From NCBI GenBank assembly GCA_930367215.1, contig OV884057.1:201737621-201801620 (forward strand): a stretch of 64,000 nucleotides of DNA. The letters are read 5' to 3'. This DNA is from Pollenia angustigena. Taxonomy: Eukaryota; Arthropoda; Insecta; Diptera; Polleniidae. Both the position numbers and the translations under genes were made by a program. The notes beneath the pieces are model-generated. The model searched no databases. It saw nothing but the letters and a program-made list of their open reading frames with translations, and was not told the origin of the DNA. Of this stretch, positions 20,789 to 31,373 are shown piece after piece; position 1 is the first letter of the stretch, and each line of letters begins with the position of its first letter.

Positions 20789-22545
20789 ATTCGATTTGTA
20801 TAAGCTGTAAGCCTCTTATTTTCTGTTATTCTGAAATTTAATTGCCAAAATATATTCCAATTTCATTCTGCTCCTTTGGTATTCGCCTCAGTCTAGTGTA
20901 GTATATATCTTGTTCCTTTTAACCAAATTTTTTCTTCCCACCTAAATTTTTTTTCATTTTTTCCTACGATCTCTTTTTCTCTATCTCTTAATTCACCCTT
21001 ACAACTCATACAGATGATAATGTAAAGCTAAAGTGTAGTCAGCAACCAACTTACTTCTGCCTACAAGAATTGGATTGCTTGTGCCTGCCCATGGGCCCAA
21101 AAAAACTCAAAGAAAGACATATGAGGAAAGATATTCAAAGACACAAAAAAAAATATAAATGAAAAAACATCTACACTAAAAAACGATCGATCATTTAAAA
21201 GTTTTGCCTGTTCTACGGCTGGTTCACTCAGCACTGCACACATATGGTTGGTTGGTTGGATTCTTCTTGTGCCCACAGCCAATTTCTAGTGTAGATACTA
21301 CAGACAAAAACAGACAGTTTCTTTCCTGCTGATGTGTTTCTTAAAAAAATCTAAAAAAAAAAAAAAATATCTAAAGAAAACAAAGAGCTCCTCATCATTA
21401 GCTACTGCAAAGTGGCAGCAGCAGCAACGACTAGAAGCAGAAGGCAAACATTGTGGAAGAAGAAAAAATTGAACCTCTAGGTTTTTATTCAGACTTCTTC
21501 TTGCTCAATGGCTGAATGACTGACTGACTGAAAGACGGACGTACAAGATGGCTGGTTGACTTGCTTTAATGCATGCGTATGCATGCTTAGAAAAATCAAG
21601 TAAAAAGACCTCAAGTCTTAAAATCGTCCGTCCTATTGTGTGTCCAATACTCAAACTTTGAGTTAGTGTTATTTTTTGTTTTGGTTTTTTTTAAGGAAAG
21701 AAATATAAACAGAAAACAAAAATAAACATGACCGTACAAGATTTTACACGTACACTACAGGCAACACTCTTTCGTATCCATAATATGGTCGATAATGCAA
21801 ATAGAAGAGCAAGGGGAGTAACGTATACATACATGCACACACATGCTTTTTGTTTATTTTTTCAATTCGCATTTCGATTCTCATCCAGCAAATTTTAGCT
21901 GATGATAATAAAATTAAAGGAAGTTCATGCACACACAAGCAAAAAGTCAAATGAAATAATAACAATTGAAAAGAATAACAATAAATAAAACTAAAGGAAA
22001 ATATTAACGGCCTCGGTCTTGTCTAATGTGCATTTGCCAATATAAAATAAGGAAAGAAACTGAAAGCTTAATTGTCACAAACATTTCCTTATGATTTCAA
22101 AATTCATCAAAATTAAAGGTGCCTTTTAGATTTGAGGGATTAATCAAATATGTCTAGACTTTGGATAAACAATAGAAATAGAATTTGTGTGGAACAGGAA
22201 GTGGATTTGTGAAAAGATTGATGCCATGTCAATAGTTAAATGAATGTGGGGACACACCAAAAGCTGGACATAAGCGATACGTGGCTTGTCAAGGGAATTG
22301 AAGTTATAACTTCAAGTCAAAGAAACTTGAGTTGAATTGAAAATTTAAAGCTGATTTAAGATCCTCAGAGTTGTAATATAAATTTAAACGGCCTCAGTTC
22401 TTTCACAAATAAGAAGACATCGCTTTTAGTCGGATAGAATTCAATTTAGAAACAAAAACAGACGACTGGGCTATCAAGTCCCTCCAAAACAGTTTTGTGG
22501 AATTAGTTTAGATTTTATTTTATGGACTTTTAAAATTCAGCTATC
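20789..22545. other. Unassigned low-complexity sequence
   Basis: Contains simple motifs such as GCAGCAGCAGCAACG near 21417, TGACTGACTGACTG near 21520 and GCATGCGTATGCATGC near 21572. No open frame resembles a known protein. It could be ancestral single-copy DNA between insertions. Confidence 0.45.
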
Positions 22546-22560
22546 ATTAAGATTAAAATG

Positions 22561-24126
22561 ATGTTGAAAAAGGAAATCTGTTTGTTAATCATTTAAAAAA
22601 CGTATTTACCCCAAATATATCTTACGATATTGCGGTCGAGTTACCACCTGTTGCTGCTAGAGTAGCTATTCCCCTCAGATTTAAGATAAGAGAAATCGAA
22701 AAGGCTATTTGGGATTTAAACCCCAAGAAGGCTCCTGGTTTTGATAAGATCAGCAATAAAATGCTTTTAATAGAGCTACCTCGCATAGCAGAGAAAATTA
22801 TTGTTTTTATTTTTAATGCTATTTTACGCCTTGAATACTATTCTTAAAAATGGAAGGTTTCCTTAGTTACCATGATACCAAAGCCAGGCAAAGATCATAC
22901 AAAAGTTGAGTCCTATAGGCCTATTAGCTTATTATCAAATATGTCAAAGCTGTTTGAGAAATTATTAGTTTCAAAATTAACACCAATTTTAAGTGAAAAT
23001 CGATGTATTCCAAACCATCAGTTCGGATTTAGAAGAAAACACAGCACAATCGAACAGACTCATCGAATAGTAAATGTCATAAAAAAAGCATTTGAAGAAA
23101 AGAAATATTGCTCAGCACTCTTCATCGATGTTTCGCAAGCTTTTGATAAAGTCTGGCATGATGGCTTATTACATTAATTGCTAGAAAGCTACTTACTCGG
23201 TCGTCAATTTATTATTAAAGAAGGAAATTTCTTAAGTTCAGCTCAGCCAATTGGCGCTGGAGTCCCACAAGGCAGCATCCTGGGCCCTCTATTATACTTG
23301 ATTTATACTTCGGACATGCCAACAAACAACTACACCCAAACTTCAACATTTGCAGACGATACAGCTTTTCTAAGCGTCCACGAAACCCGTTATGAAGCAT
23401 CTCGTTACTTACAGCATCATATATATCAACTGGAAATATGGTTAAGACAATGGAGGATAATGGTCAATGAGGAAAAATGTGTACATATTACATTCACCTT
23501 GCGCCGGGAATCTTGCCCCCCTATTACAATTAATAATCAAATAATTCCTCAACATTCGCATGTTAAATATCTCGGTATACATCTGGATCGGCGATTAACG
23601 TGGAAAAGCCATATATAGGCAAAATGAACTCAAACGAAACTAAAAGCCAGTCAAATTCATTGGCTTATTGGAAGAATTTCTGTCCTTAGTCTCGATTGCA
23701 AGCTTCTACTTTACAACTCCTTCTTAAAGCCTATCCGGTGCTACGGTATTCAGCTATGGGACACTGCCTCGTCCTCTAATATCGAAAAAATTCAAAGGCG
23801 CCAAAATAAACTTCTTCGAATAATCACAGCCGCTCCCTGGTATGTTAAAAACTCAAACATTCATAAGGATCTCAATGTGCCATTAGTAAAAACTATTATA
23901 ACAAAATATGCAGTAAAATATTTAAAAAGGCTTGAACAACACCCAAATCCACTAGCTCGAAATATTTTAAATCATGGCGGCCACTCTCGTTTAAGAAGAA
24001 GAGACACTGCAGCACTTACCCAATTAGATGAGCGATAAGTACCTGTATAAGTGAACAGAACCCGTGATGAAGAAAATTTTTGTCTGGCACTGGCAGGACA
24101 ATAAATAAATAATGAGACAAAAAAAA
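22561..24126 (+). mobile_element. 5'-truncated jockey-type LINE with 15-bp target duplication
   Basis: The element is bracketed by a perfect 15-bp direct repeat, ATTAAGATTAAAATG, at 22546-22560 and 24127-24141. The 3' end runs CAATAAATAAATAATGAG into an A-run, as expected for target-primed reverse transcription. The 5' end begins inside ORF2 upstream of the reverse transcriptase, so ORF1 and the endonuclease are missing. Read on the plus strand. Confidence 0.9.
22588..24053 (+). pseudogene. LINE reverse transcriptase remnant (jockey-like ORF2, 3' part)
   Basis: One reading frame carries the RT domain in order: a VFTPN linker, KKAPGFDKISNKML, MIPKPGKDHTKVESYRPISL, NHQFGFRRKHST, LFIDVSQAFDKVWH with the first catalytic Asp, GVPQGSILGPLLYLIY, and FADDTAF (23349-23360) with the catalytic Asp pair. 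Then follow a VKYLGIHLD block and the C-terminal region (LLRIITAAPWYV, LNVPLVKTI). In-frame stops interrupt it at 22845-22847, 23175-23177, 23616-23618 and 23625-23627, with a last stop at about 24036. No frameshift was needed to follow the frame. The motif set fits the jockey clade of non-LTR elements. With no promoter, endonuclease or intact frame the copy is dead. Confidence 0.92.
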
Positions 24127-24298
24127 ATTAAGATTAAAATGTTTTACAGTGGAACCGCCAAAACTAGACGACCTGACATAAATGGGAGCAGTTATTTAAA
24201 ATAACAATTTCTTTAAAAAAAATTGGCAACCTTAGAAAACATATGTTTTAAGTTGCAAGGCGCAACGTTGTCAAGTTGTTAGTCTAGGTTCACACTTT

Positions 24299-24418
24299 AA
24301 AAATTCTGAGTTTATTTATTAGAGAGGAGAGAAGAACAGCCTGTTCTCTTCCTCTCTTAAAAATTCTGAGTTTATTTATTAGAGAGGAGAGAAGAACAGC
24401 CTGTTCTCTTCCTCTCTC
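24299..24418. repeat. Exact 60-bp tandem duplication containing a hairpin
   Basis: Two adjacent copies, offset by 60 bp, are identical as read. Each has AGAGGAGAGAAGAACAG followed after one base by CTGTTCTCTTCCTCTC, an almost perfect stem. Identity suggests a recent duplication. Confidence 0.85.
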
Positions 24419-24849
24419 AGTTACAAACTCAAACTTTCTGCAAGAAAATATTCGTAGTGTATACCCAGATTTAAGTAATTCAATACTTTCATTTGAAAGG
24501 TTCATTCTAACCAATTTTAAAAGCCGCGCTAGATGCTAATCTAAGGGAATAGGCTCCTTCGTATGCGGCTTGAAAATATTGGGTGGCGAAGTTTTAACGA
24601 GACTATACGAGCCGCATAGACAAAACGGTTAAAAAGATCGACCTTCAATGAGATTGATTACGTTGAAATATGAAAAAAAACTTGTCGAAATTTGCTGTGT
24701 TCTTTTTGTTTGATCTGCTAAATTTCAAACCGCCCTCATATACTGACGATTAACATCCAATAAGAATAAATCGTTTGTAATACAAGAAAAACTCTCGTAC
24801 TCAGAAATAGTTTTGTAGATCTCTTGTCATGGAAACGGTATTGATTACA

Positions 24850-25300
24850 AAAACAGCTTGTCAACTTTTCGAATAAGCGATAATTTTTTTAAGGAAAATT
24901 CGGATAAGCAATAATTTCTTCAAAGAAATTTCCTATAATCGATAAATTTTCTTAAGAAAATTCTCAAAATCTATTAATTTTCGTTAATTCGCATATACGT
25001 AATAATTAAATTATCGATAAGTTTGCAAAAGATGTTTAAAAAAATTAAAAAAAAAAAAAGTTATAAAAAGTTCGAAAACATTAATAAGTTTTCAGAATAA
25101 AATTAAAAAAATGTTATAAAAAAAATCAATAATCTTTGTAAAAAAAAAAAAATCGAATAACCGAATAAAAAAATTTTGAAAATCGGTAAATTTGCTGAAA
25201 AAAATCGAAACAAAAATAAAAATTTGTTTAAAATGGAAATCGAAAAAATTTGTATAGAAAATTCTAAAAATATTCATAAAAAATTCGAATATATTATATA
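24850..25300 (-). repeat. 31-bp palindromic satellite, degenerate block 1a
   Basis: Irregular units such as AATAATTTCTTCAAAGAAAT and CGATAAATTTTCTTAAGAAA, with AATTCGAATAACCGAATAAA towards the end. Weakly periodic and much diverged. The linker orientation matches the 33-36 kb blocks. Confidence 0.55.
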
Positions 25301-25304
25301 GAAC

Positions 25305-25506
25305 AATAATCAGTATTGTGGTTATTTTGATGAACTATTTATGGTTTTTAATCCAAATTTTTTAATATTTTTAATTAGGCTTAAGTTCATCAAATTTAAT
25401 TTTCATTAAATTATTTTTTATGAAGAAAGGAATTTTACAACATGAAAATTAATTAAAATTGTTATTGATAATCTTTCATTCTTGACGTGGCTGGGGCTCG
25501 AACCCT
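25305..25506 (-). repeat. tRNA-like SINE-type repeat, truncated copy b
   Basis: Tail sequence as in copy a (TCAGTATTGTGGTTATTTTG, TATGGTTTTTAATCCAAATT) up to GGGGCTCGAACCCTGG, the inverse of the B-box, where it breaks abruptly into an unrelated dispersed repeat. The A-box half is lost. Confidence 0.8.
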
Positions 25507-25735
25507 GGTATATAAGTCATATCCATAGGACGTATGGCAGCCCTAAAATTTAAGTTTTTATAAAAATGTTAATGTTTTTTAGCCCATTTTTCAAATCGAT
25601 ATATCTCGATTCCTAGACGTGATCCAGCGAAACGCCGGGACACGTATAACTTCTTTTTTACCGATATTACTTTCCCCGGTAGTTTGAACCCTTCCCGATC
25701 ACTGACCCCTAACATTCGTAGCACAGTGTAATTAT
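25507..25735 (+). repeat. Fragment of dispersed repeat (ATATGGCAGCCC type)
   Basis: TATATAAGTCATATCCATAG and GGCAGCCCTAAAATTTAAG match 62380-62440 and 62890-62935 in the right-end repeat copy. The GC-richer part to 25730 (GCGAAACGCCGGGACACG) has no partner in the window. Confidence 0.6.
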
Positions 25736-26340
25736 TAATTTTTAATACAAATTAAAATAATCGATAAAATTACAAAAAAATCTAATGATTAATACATTTC
25801 CCAAACAAAATTCACCTAATCGATACGTTTTTTTCAAGGAAATTCAAATAATCGAAAAATTAAAAAAAAAATCAATAAATTTTTTGAAAAAAATTCGAAT
25901 AACCGAATAAAAAAAATTTTAAAACCGGTAAATTTGCTAAAAGAAAAACGAATCAAAAATAAAAATTTATTTAAAATTTATAATCGAAAAAATTTGTATA
26001 GAAAAGTCGAAAAATATTCATAAAAAATTCGAATAATCGGAAAATATTCCATAAAACATTTGAATAATCGGAAATTTTCCTATAAAAAAATTCAATAAAT
26101 TTTTTTTTTTTTTAAATTCGAATAATCGGAAAATTTTCTATGTTTATGTTTATTTAGGGCTAAATTTTCTAGTACAAATATGCGAAATTGACAGATATAA
26201 TCTATGGCACAAAATATTTCTGCAGAATATGATTTATGCTTTTTAGAGGAACATACATAAATAATCGATTTTTCGAATAAAAAAATTCATTGAATATTTT
26301 ATTAACCACCTGACTAGAAAATCAAGTCTTCTATCATTTC
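25736..26340 (-). repeat. 31-bp palindromic satellite, degenerate block 1b
   Basis: Repeated AATTCGAATAATCGGAAA-type units with poor spacing. Same orientation as the 33-36 kb blocks. Confidence 0.55.
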
Positions 26341-27426
26341 TCCCTCCCATCATTTAACGCTAACGTGAAAAATATGATGATTCGCTCATTCATTTCTTGT
26401 AGGGAAAGTCACATTGCTTTTAAAAGAATTTGAGTGGAATACTTACTTAGCACCCTGTATTACTTAACCCAAAGCAATTTAAGACTTTAATAACATTTTT
26501 ACATACCTGCAAAGATAAGAAGAAGAAAATATTATTTTAATTAAAAATTTCATCACATTTTCATTAAACGAATACAAATGAATAATTGTGTAATCAAGTT
26601 ACACAGTCATATACACACACAAAGAGATTCTTTAAAAAGCAGACCGCAATTACAGCACAACGAAACTGTAATCAATATCCAACATAATTAAGTCCCCCCA
26701 AAAACAACAACAACGCACACAAAAAAAGATCAATGAAAATTTACACACAAATCGCCTCAAGACACAGACTGAAAAGAGTTTGTAAAGAAAAACTCGAAAA
26801 CTGAACAACTGACAAAATAAATGAAAACAAATGGATGAAAAAGTACGACAGACCCCAGTGAAAATGACAGAATTAAATGTAAAGCATAAAATATAATTGT
26901 AAATGTTATTAAAATAACAAAAATGCATTTTTTAATTTTTTTAATTTTTCAAATAACTTCATCATCATATTAACAGAGATCCACTTAAAGAAAAGGATTT
27001 GAAAATAAGGAAGTTTTGAACCAAAATTAAACGAATGAGGGAATAGTTGGCTAAGGAAAAATAAACATAATTGTAAAGAAAAATAAAAAATTTCTTAACA
27101 AGAAAAGAAGTACAGTACAGCTTATGATTAGAAAATGGCCAAATATGTCAAAAGCTGCCGATCTATAACTTTAAACTAATAAATAACAAATTTCGTTAAG
27201 GTAGAAATGTTTATGAATTAAATTTTACATCAAATTAACATCAAACTTTTGCAAGTATGCTTTAAACAACGAATCTATAACCTACAAAAGTTCAATTTGA
27301 TTGATGTCAGTAAGTTTTTGTTAGCTTTTTAATCTCCACATTTGTAGATCTTATTTTTGCAAAGATTGGTGATTCATTGCAGGGTACTTTACATTATACA
27401 GATTGTTTTAAAACCCCAGATTTTAA
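26341..27426. other. Unassigned AT-rich sequence
   Basis: The 92-residue frame at 26650-26928 on the minus strand is rich in Phe and Cys as expected from AT-rich chance translation. Nothing was recognised. Confidence 0.5.
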
Positions 27427-27616
27427 GCAAATGACACTGTGCAACAAAATTCGTGTAATCGCTGCTAGCCTCAATTCTTGCAACGCGAAATGAAAGTATA
27501 CTACTAGTAGAGCAAATCTGCCAAAGGGTTTTGAAAAGTTAGCTCGGGCTCCCGAAATATGGGCCCCTAAAGTTTTTGAATTTTTTGAAAAGGCGTTTGG
27601 TATAAGTAAAAAAAAA

Positions 27617-27906
27617 ACAAGTAAGAGTGATATATTCCGCTGTGCCGAATGTTATATACCCTTCACCATTCATTAGAAATGAAATTTAAAAAGCGATAAC
27701 TGGTAAATATTTTTTATTATGAAATAATAAAGAAGGGTGATAACGAAAATCATATTGGGCATTATGCTAGTATATGTAAATAAATACGAAGGGGGTGAGG
27801 GGATAGGAAGAAGAGACGACAACCGGATTTGAACTACGCTTTACATAAGGACCCAGAATATATATACTTTATTGGGTGTAGGACCTTCGGTGAAGGGTAT
27901 AAAAAA
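27617..27906 (+). repeat. Dispersed repeat copy E (internal-deletion form)
   Basis: AACAAGTAAGAGTGATATAT to GGTGAAGGGTATAAAA in 290 bp, skipping the usual middle. It joins directly to an AACCGGATTTGAAC block before the GGACCCAGAATATATATA end, like 61918-62156. Confidence 0.8.
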
Positions 27907-28744
27907 CAATCTTAATTATAAAAAAGAGTAATTTTTGGGATTTCAGTATTTTGGTCTTAACTCTGCTATTTCTTAACCGATTTGACAGATTTATATACCG
28001 ACGGGTTAAAGAAGAAATTTGCCAGTTATTTTGCTATAAAACGTGGACTAGGGAAGATCTATGGTTCCTGAAAATGGGTATTTTTCAAAAAAAATTAATA
28101 TTTTGGTCATAACTTTTTCGTATCTGAACCGATTTTCCCGAGTTTTTCAGAAAATATTTTCTATTAAAAATTTCCGATCTTCTGATAAATATAAGTAACC
28201 ATTGGTCATATTACAGTCAACAAATTTAGGTTTTTATACAATTTTTAATACTTTTTGTATGAGAAGTACCACGCCTACTTCTCCAATCCCGCCCACATTT
28301 TGTAGGATGGTGTATATTTATAACCTAAATGTTTGTACCTAATTTTAAAGCTTTGGCTCTTGCCGTTCTCCAGATATACAGAAAAAAGTAATACAAATAC
28401 AACAACCACAAGGGATTTTTTGGAAAAATTAGAGGCAGTCGTGGTTTTTTGGTCATATCTCAGCCATTGTTGGACCGATCTGGCTGAATGTCAATAGCAA
28501 GAAATAGTGGACTATATGTGGCATAAATGTAAAACAACGTAGCCGCTTCATGTCTGGAGTCTCCGGAAAACACATATCAAACGTAAGACGGACAGACGGA
28601 CGGACGGATATCGTTAAATCAACTTCTCTCCTCATAAGGACCCAGAATATATATACTTTATAGGGTCTAAGATCAATATTGTAGAAATTACAAACGGAAT
28701 GACAAACTTATATATACCCTTTTCCACCTGTGGTGAAGGGTATA
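27907..28744 (+). repeat. Dispersed repeat copy F
   Basis: Starts within the family middle (TTAACCGATTTGACAG, TATATACCGACG), continues AATCCCGCCCACATTTTGTA, CTTGCCGTTCTCCAGATATA, GGACCGATCTGGCTGAAT, then AGACGGACGGACGGAT and ends GGTGAAGGGTATAA. Collinear with 62450-63416. Confidence 0.85.
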
Positions 28745-29077
28745 ATTACTAAATGTACTTCTCAGCTAAAAAACAATTTCAGATGTCTTCAGCAGAATCG
28801 TATGGCGATTCTTTTTTTAGAATTTATTGATCCTCTAACTCTCATTTTAAGCGATTTTTTTTTTGTCCTTTTTCCCAACTCTTACACAAAAGTATACTAA
28901 AACGGCACTTTTAAGGGTTAAAATGTTCCACGAATATTTTTTGCATCAAATTTTACTAGGGGTCTTCAAAGACCAAAAGTTCGTTCAATGTATCTAAAAC
29001 GAATTCTCGAAATTTCGGGCATTGAAATTTTTGAAGTTCTTGAAAAGGCGTTCGTTACAAGTCAAAAAAATATACTA

Positions 29078-29421
29078 ATGGCCATTTTCTCAATGTATCG
29101 AAAAACTGTCTGTTACTAAATGTCAACATAAATTTATTGGACCGATAAACTGTCCGTTAACGATTTTGGTTTTCTCAATATACCGACAAAAAATAAAGTT
29201 TTCAGCTGGCAACACCACTCAAAATACATGTAAAAGTTGGGAGTCAGCTGATTAAATTTATCTGTACGGCAAATAAAAGGAAAATAAATAATTGGCAGAT
29301 GAGTGCCGGTTAGCTTTGCGATAAAACCGAAGCAAATGAGACATTGAGAAAACCAAATGTCTTTAATGTGCAGTTTTTCGTTGGGAAAAAAGATAATCGC
29401 CTAATGAGAAAATGGCCATAA
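29078..29421. mobile_element. MITE with ATGGCCATTTTCTCA ends
   Basis: AATGGCCATTTTCTCAATG on the left and TAATGAGAAAATGGCCAT on the right. A subterminal GGTTTTCTCAAT block repeats inversely (ATTGAGAAAACC). It separates the two duplicated segments of the surrounding element. Confidence 0.8.
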
Positions 29422-29803
29422 ATGTACTTCTGACCTAAAAGACTATTTCGGATGTCTGCAGTAGAATTGTATGGCGATTCTTTTCATAGAATAAATTAAC
29501 CCTCTAACACTCATTTTATGGGGTAATTTTTGTGTTTTTTGACTTCTACACTAAAACGGCACGTTGGAGGGTTAAAATGTTCGACGAATATTTTCTGCAT
29601 TAAATTTCGCTAGGGGTCTTCTAAGACCAAAAAATCGTGCAATGTATTCAAGTGAAATTCGATGCAGAAAATAATCGTAGAACATTTTAGCCCTCTAACG
29701 TGCCGTTTTAACCCTTTGGCAGATTTGCTCTACTAGTAGTCTACTTTCATTTCGCGTTGCAAGTGTTGAGGCCGGTTTTTTTTTTTGTTGCACAGTGTAA
29801 TCG

Positions 29804-31089
29804 AACTAATTTTCATATAAATCAGCGAATAATAAATACTCTTTTATATAAATTTAAAATTTAACTATGTCCGTCCGGCTGTCCATGTAAGCCTTGTGCC
29901 CAAAGTACACGTCGCAATTTTTCCAGAAAAAAGGACCCCAAAATAATTCACCTCTTATTTAACGTAAAAAAAATTAAAAGCAATTAAATATTTCCAACAG
30001 TACAAAAAGTAAAAAAAAAAACCAACTAAAATAAGACAAATATTTTTTAATGTTAAACAATTTCTTCTGGTATTATCGAATGATGTTAAGGAAGCTTAAG
30101 CTGACTGCCTGACTCATTGGCTCTTTGCTTGATTGCAAAAATTGTGTCTCAAATGCAGCACTGCACATACGAGTCCACAACACAACTCAACTATCAACTA
30201 ACTGACTGACCATGGCCACCTTTAATAAAAAATAACGCACCAAATAAAAAATTAACAGCCAACCAGCAGCATCAGAAAGCATCATCAACTACATCCAACA
30301 AATAGAAGTCATTAGGAAATTGTTAAAAAATTTCCGCAACATACAGACAACAGCAACAATAAAAAACAAAAAACAATTCAAAGTGTTTGAAATTAAAAAA
30401 AAAAAAAATAACATAAAAGAGCAAAAATAATTTTGAACCATTAGTGGCCACCACAACCAATTTCAGTCAAAGATGTGAACGAACAATAAACAGCTTGTAA
30501 ATGCCCTCCTTGGAGATTTTGTTTCGAAATGTCAACACAATTCTTTTTTCTTTTTCGAATGCAATATGTACTTGCAACGCAATGTTGCAGTGCAACATAA
30601 TACATACTTGAACAATTACAGTTGTTTAAATTTTATTGCATGAGTGTTGAAGAAAACCCGAAGAAGATGAAAATGTTGAAAAAAAATTTTAAGGATGTCT
30701 TTGTTATATTTGTTGACAATTTATTTTATTCGAAATAATGTGGGTTCATGTCCTAAACAAATACATACTCACACACACAAAAACAGATACAACAGTAATT
30801 CAAGGAACTTCCAGACTGTGTTGCAACATAAAAGAAATTGATGCAATACGTTGCTAATGAAACGTAAACAATGTGAACACATTTGGAGCAGAGTGATAAT
30901 AATAGTTGCTGGTTGACATGGCAGCTACAAAGTTTTTTCAGATGCTCCATTTATAAAAGAGTTAATGAGCTGATGACCTAAAAATGTTGTGGAAAGGAAA
31001 TTTCTAATAAAATTTAGTTACTGGTTTTTATGGACTCAAGAAGAGTTAAGAAAAATTGAAACACTCATCATGGAAAATTTGAAAAAAAT
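29804..31089. other. Unassigned AT-rich sequence
   Basis: Short ORFs only. GCAACGCAATGTTGCAGTGC near 30575 is palindrome-rich but isolated. No gene was recognised. Confidence 0.45.
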
Positions 31090-31371
31090 AACTAAAAAAT
31101 CTCCAAGTTATTGGTCAACTTTTAAATAAAAATTCACTCAAACAAACAAAAGAAAATTTTCTAAATTGTATTGGAAAATTTGAATCGTTAATTTTTTTAA
31201 GAAAATACGAATAGTTCAAAACAAAAACTCAAAGAAAACGTGAATAATTCAAGATTTGTCTATAGAAAATAAGAAAAGTCGAAAATTTTTTTTATAGAAA
31301 TACGAAGAATGGAAAAAATTTCTATAAAAAATACAAAATTCTAAGAGAAAAGATACGAATAATCATCGATA
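31090..31371 (-). repeat. 31-bp palindromic satellite, block 2 (left of Tc1-like insert)
   Basis: Loose units with AAAATACGAATAGTTC, CTATAGAAAATAAG and GATACGAATAATC. Directly abuts the Tc1-like element, whose other side resumes in block 3, so the element landed in the satellite. Confidence 0.6.
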
Positions 31372-31373
31372 TA

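Larger units (their letters stand above)
27427..29803. mobile_element. TIR element with CACTGTGCAACAAAA ends, carrying nested repeats
   Basis: Perfect terminal inverted repeat CACTGTGCAACAAAA (27427) and TTTTGTTGCACAGTG near 29800. Similarity extends inwards about 100 bases through TTGCAACGCGAAATGAAAGT and AGAGCAAATCTGCCAAAGGG. The interior holds repeat copies E and F, a duplicated ~260-bp segment (28745-29010 and 29424-29690, sharing TTAAAATGTTC and TAGGGGTCTTC blocks) and a MITE. No transposase frame was found. Confidence 0.75.
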
